Positions 60,764 to 64,000 of a stretch of DNA of 64,000 bases are shown here, piece by piece (position 1 is the stretch's first letter; each line of letters starts with the position of its first letter). The stretch is from an uncultured Clostridia bacterium (lineage in GTDB: Bacteria; Bacillota; Clostridia; TANB77; CAG-508): contig CAKPCL010000005.1 of the NCBI GenBank assembly GCA_934141605.1, positions 22,465 to 86,464 on the forward strand, given 5' to 3'. Position numbers and translations under genes: made by a program. The notes under the pieces were generated by a model. The model was not told the origin of the DNA, searched no databases, and saw only the letters and a list, made by a program, of their open reading frames with translations.

Positions 60764-62155
60764 ATGGAAAAAATAGTTATAAAAGATTTGTATAGAAATA
60801 TAGAAAAATACATTAACAAAGAAATAACTTTAGAAGGCTGGGTTAGAACAGTTAGAGATTCGAAAAATTTTGGTTTTATAGAAATAAATGATGGTTCATT
60901 TTTTAAAAATGTTCAAGTCGTTTTTAGTGATAAACTAAATAATTTTAATGAAATTTGTAAGCTTACTATTAGTTCTTCTATAAAAGTTACTGGAGTTTTA
61001 GTAAAAACAGAAAATGCAAAACAACCTTTTGAAATTCAAGCTAATATAATTGATATTGAAAGTTTATCTGACTCTACATACCCACTTCAAAAGAAAAAAC
61101 ACTCTTTTGAATATTTAAGAACAATTTCACATCTTCGTCCAAGAGCAAATACATTTAATGCTGTATTTAGAGTTAGAAGTACTTTAGCATATGCAATTCA
61201 CAAATTTTTTCAAGAAAGAGGATTTGTATATGTAAATACACCTTTAATTACTGGTAGTGATGCAGAAGGCGCAGGAGAAATGTTTAATGTTAACTCTTTT
61301 GATTTAACAAATATTCCAAAAACAGATAACGGTGAAATTGATTTTTCAAAAGATTTCTTTGGAAAACCTGCACATTTAACAGTTAGTGGTCAATTAAATG
61401 GTGAAACTTTTGCAGAAGCTTTTAGAAATATTTACACATTTGGTCCTACATTTAGAGCTGAAAATTCAAATACTGTAAAACATGCTGCTGAATTTTGGAT
61501 GGTTGAACCAGAAATTTGTTTTGCTGATTTAACTGATGATATGGATTTAGCAGAAGATATGATTAAATATATTTTTAAATATGTTTTAGATACTTGCCCA
61601 GAAGAAATGGAATTCTTTAATAATTTTATTGACAATACTTTATTAGATAGATTGAATAATGTTATTAATTCAGACTTTGCAAGAATTTCATATACTGATG
61701 CAGTTGCTGAATTAAAAAAACATAATGATGAATTTGAATTTAAAGTAAGCTGGGGTATTGATTTACAGACAGAACATGAAAGATATTTATGCGAAAAAAT
61801 ATTCAAAAAGCCTGTTTTTGTTACTGATTATCCAGCAGACATAAAAGCTTTTTATATGAAACAAAATCCAGATGGTAAAACAGTTGCCGCTGCTGACCTT
61901 CTAGCTCCTGGTATCGGAGAAATAATTGGTGGTAGTCAAAGAGAAGAAGATTACAATAAATTGTTAAATAGAATGAAAGAATTAAACATGCCTATTGAAA
62001 ATTATGATTGGTATTTAGATTTAAGAAAATACGGTAGTTGTGTTCATTCTGGTTTTGGTCTAGGTTTTGAGAGGGCTATTATGTATTTAACAGGAATGCA
62101 AAATATTCGCGATGTTATTCCATTCCCTAGAACACCAAAAAACTGTGAATTTTAA
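60764..62155 (+). CDS. asnS: Asparaginyl-tRNA synthetase
   Basis: AsnS charges tRNA-Asn and is a class II synthetase. The 463-residue protein has an N-terminal OB anticodon-binding domain (ITLEGWVRTVRDSKNFGFIE), then LTVSGQLNGETFAEAF, motif 2 FRAENSNTVKHAAEFWMVEP and motif 3 GFGLGFERAIMYLTG. AsnRS-type features distinguish it from AspRS. GGAGGT precedes the ATG. Confidence 0.97.
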   Translation: MEKIVIKDLYRNIEKYINKEITLEGWVRTVRDSKNFGFIEINDGSFFKNVQVVFSDKLNNFNEICKLTISSSIKVTGVLVKTENAKQPFEIQANIIDIESLSDSTYPLQKKKHSFEYLRTISHLRPRANTFNAVFRVRSTLAYAIHKFFQERGFVYVNTPLITGSDAEGAGEMFNVNSFDLTNIPKTDNGEIDFSKDFFGKPAHLTVSGQLNGETFAEAFRNIYTFGPTFRAENSNTVKHAAEFWMVEPEICFADLTDDMDLAEDMIKYIFKYVLDTCPEEMEFFNNFIDNTLLDRLNNVINSDFARISYTDAVAELKKHNDEFEFKVSWGIDLQTEHERYLCEKIFKKPVFVTDYPADIKAFYMKQNPDGKTVAAADLLAPGIGEIIGGSQREEDYNKLLNRMKELNMPIENYDWYLDLRKYGSCVHSGFGLGFERAIMYLTGMQNIRDVIPFPRTPKNCEF

Positions 62156-62170
62156 AGTTCACAGTTTTTT
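62137..62170. terminator. Bidirectional terminator
   Basis: AAAAAACTGTGAA/TTCACAGTTTTTT arms separate convergent asnS and proS. Confidence 0.85.
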
Positions 62171-62172
62171 AA

Positions 62173-63444
62173 TTATTTTGCTAATCTATCTATTAATTCA
62201 TTTAATGTAAATACTTCTTTTTCTCCTGTTTTTGAAGTCTCTAATTCATATTTTCCATCTTCAAACTTTTTACCCATAACAAGCATATAAGGAGTACCTA
62301 AAGCATAGACATCATTAATTCTATTACCCATATTTAATTTTTCTCTATCATCAATAATAGCATTAACACCATTATCTTGAAGCTTATTATATAGCTCAAA
62401 TGCTTTTTCTTTATTTTCGTCACTATATATAATTTGAACTTTGTATGGAGCAATATTTTGTGGTATTGCAAATCCTTTTACTACATCATTTTTAACAATG
62501 ATATTATTTTCAATTGTAGTTGCAATTATTCTTCCAAGTCCAATTCCGTAGCAACCCATATAATATGGTTTGCTTTGTCCATTTTCATCTTGATAAGTTA
62601 ATCCCATTGCCTCTGAATATTTTGTTCCTAATTCAAAATTGTTTCCTAGTTCTACTGAATTATATTCTTTCATGTCTTCTAGTTTTAGTCCTTGTAATCT
62701 GTCTATAAATGTTTCTTTATCTTCAAAGTCTAAAACCTCTTTATTAATTCCAACATTTTTTTCTTCATTGTATAAAATAATATCTTCCCCTAATTTTGTA
62801 ATAGCTTGGAATTCTTCTGAAACTCTTCCTCCCATTGTTCCACCGTCACTTACAACTGGAATAATATTAATACCAATTCTTTTAAAAATATTCATATATA
62901 CATCATGCATTTTTTCAAAATTTCTGTGCATATCTTCTGGTGTTTTATCAAATGAATATGCGTCCATCATTACAAATGTACGAGGTCTAAATAAATATCC
63001 TCTTGCTCTAATTTCTTTTCTGAATTTTTCTCCAATTTGATAGTATGTTGCTGGTAAATTTTTGTATGATAGTAGTCTGTTTGAACCAAATATTGTAGCA
63101 CATTCCTCTGCTGTTGGTGCTAATCCATAATCACCTAGATTATTGCTCATATTAAACATTATATCTGATTCTTTTGTATATACCTCCCATCTTCCAGATT
63201 GCTCCCAGATTTTTCTTGGTTGCAATTTTGGAAATTCTACTTGAATACAGTCTGCTTTGTCCAATTCATCAATAATTATATTTTCTACTATTCTTTCCAT
63301 CTTTGTCCATATATTTCCATATCCAAAAATTCCACTTTCAAATTGATACAATTCTCCTAATTTCATTAATATATCTTGACCAGAATAATTTTTATCTATA
63401 TCATTAAAGTTTATTTTTTTTAGATTTAATTTACTTAACTTCAT
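62173..63444 (-). CDS. proS: Prolyl-tRNA synthetase, short form without the editing insertion
   Basis: ProS charges tRNA-Pro. The 423-residue protein has the class II motifs: LGDYGLAPTAEECATIFGSN, YQIGEKFRKEIRARGYLFRP and MGCYGIGLGRIIATTIE. The usual bacterial enzyme is about 570 residues with a roughly 180-residue INS editing domain between motifs 2 and 3. Here that region is replaced by a short stretch (about 205-270). A free-standing editing protein may compensate. It is 15 bp downstream of scpB. Confidence 0.95.
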   Translation of the reverse strand: MKLSKLNLKKINFNDIDKNYSGQDILMKLGELYQFESGIFGYGNIWTKMERIVENIIIDELDKADCIQVEFPKLQPRKIWEQSGRWEVYTKESDIMFNMSNNLGDYGLAPTAEECATIFGSNRLLSYKNLPATYYQIGEKFRKEIRARGYLFRPRTFVMMDAYSFDKTPEDMHRNFEKMHDVYMNIFKRIGINIIPVVSDGGTMGGRVSEEFQAITKLGEDIILYNEEKNVGINKEVLDFEDKETFIDRLQGLKLEDMKEYNSVELGNNFELGTKYSEAMGLTYQDENGQSKPYYMGCYGIGLGRIIATTIENNIIVKNDVVKGFAIPQNIAPYKVQIIYSDENKEKAFELYNKLQDNGVNAIIDDREKLNMGNRINDVYALGTPYMLVMGKKFEDGKYELETSKTGEKEVFTLNELIDRLAK

Positions 63445-63459
63445 TTTAATCCTTCTTTC

Positions 63460-64000
63460 TTATTCTTTATTTTCGTTTTGTTCTACTTCTGTTTTTTGAA
63501 CCTCATCATTTACATTTTCAATTAAATCATCTATTACAATTTGTTGGTTTTCGTCCAATTTATATCTTGGAAGTTCCGGCAAATCATTTAAAGATGTATA
63601 TCCAAACATTTTTAAAAATTCATTTGTAGTTACATATGTCATCGGTTTTCCCGGTAAGTCTGCTTTTCCTGCCTCTTGAATTAATCCATATTCTAATAAT
63701 TTATAAATACACGCATCAGCACTGACACCTCTTATAGATTCTATTTCAGCTCTTGTTATTTTAGGATTATATGCAATTATTGAAAGTGTTTCTAGTGATG
63801 CATTTGATAAGTTTGGTTTTGATCTTTTGTCCAAAATTGGGTATATATACTCATATAGTTCTTTTTTTGTACATAATTGATAAGAATCATCTATTTTTAT
63901 AACTTCAATTCCTCTATTTTGATTTTTATAATCTTCTTGAATTGAAACTATTATATTTTCTAAATCATCTTTTGGTAATTCTAATGCCATCATTAATTCT
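63460..64000 (-). CDS. scpB: Segregation and condensation protein B (5' end outside the window)
   Basis: ScpB is part of the SMC condensin complex. The visible part has the winged-helix sequence SNASLETLSIIAYNPKITRA, EIESIRGVSADACIYKLLEY and GLIQEAGKADLPGKPMTYVT, followed by an acidic tail. The frame stays open past the window edge. The usual N-terminal residues are missing, so the true start lies upstream of position 64000. It probably forms a unit with proS. Confidence 0.93.
   Translation of the reverse strand, partial: ELMMALELPKDDLENIIVSIQEDYKNQNRGIEVIKIDDSYQLCTKKELYEYIYPILDKRSKPNLSNASLETLSIIAYNPKITRAEIESIRGVSADACIYKLLEYGLIQEAGKADLPGKPMTYVTTNEFLKMFGYTSLNDLPELPRYKLDENQQIVIDDLIENVNDEVQKTEVEQNENKE

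Noticed and set aside
63300..63460. T-box or other leader upstream of proS
   Set aside because: scpB ends 15 bp before the proS start, leaving no room for a leader.

Overview
The window is a low-GC, AT-biased chromosome fragment from a spore-forming member of the Bacillota, most likely an uncultured gut-type Clostridia. Support comes from the ftsA-ftsZ-spoIIGA-sigE-sigG-ymxH sporulation and division block, a spore photoproduct lyase, an Asp23/AmaP envelope module, strong AGGAGG-type ribosome binding sites and TTGACA/TATAAT promoters. Most genes lie on the minus strand.

Layout. 1-7.3 kb: housekeeping genes on the minus strand (asp23-amaP-DUF2273-nusB-xseA-xseB; priA-def-fmt). 7.4-15.5 kb: a cation efflux protein, a large pilin-like surface protein, a Schlafen-type AlbA_2 regulator, a tRNA-Gln and a four-gene TasA-like secreted cluster. 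15.5-25.5 kb: tRNA-His, tRNA-Gln, a SpoIIID-like regulator, mutS2, and a thymidylate/nucleotide group (dCMP deaminase, folA, thyX) with splB, a PflX-like radical SAM enzyme and a second, shorter FtsZ. 25.5-31 kb: a decayed and an intact PD-(D/E)XK homing-type endonuclease, a DUF2971/TPR protein, a DUF1016 nuclease, HD and NUDIX enzymes, and a tRNA-Tyr gene split by a 222-nt group I intron. 31.24-49.99 kb: an 18,750-bp integrative element inserted in the sporulation gene ymxH. 50-64 kb: sigG, sigE, spoIIGA, ftsZ, ftsA, two DUF881 genes, sbp, divIB, murA, a decayed rdgB, cmk, asnS, proS and the 3' part of scpB.

Most striking observation. In-frame CGG codons are almost absent. Hand scanning found eight in the whole window. 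Six of them sit exactly where a gene must shift +1 to restore its conserved C-terminal part (AlbA_2 protein, SelO-like protein, SPASM-type radical SAM protein, a RusA/DUF6100-like protein, SigG and SigE). In every case skipping the C of CGG gives a glycine codon (GGA or GGU) and the expected downstream domain. The other two CGGs lie in the SpoIIID-like gene, are followed by G, and must be read in frame. This looks like CGG-triggered +1 recoding.

The integrative element carries a large serine recombinase at its left end, RepA_N and replication-relaxation genes, a RhuM protein, a possible two-gene membrane defence unit and a roughly 9.5-kb metabolic cargo. The cargo has a Preiss-Handler-like logic (phosphoribosyltransferase fused to an adenylyltransferase, plus a NadE-like amidotransferase or synthetase) with two radical SAM enzymes, a PLP decarboxylase-like protein, a GNAT, a SelO-like pseudokinase and a methyltransferase-like protein. 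I know of no described pathway with this set. Joining the element ends rebuilds an attP with perfect 8-bp inverted arms, and it lies inside the recombinase reading frame. The circular form would encode a recombinase 62 residues longer.

No gene-free stretch is longer than about 300 bp once pseudogenes are counted. The gap at 25809-26064 holds only a terminator-like hairpin and a locally GC-richer patch of unknown origin.
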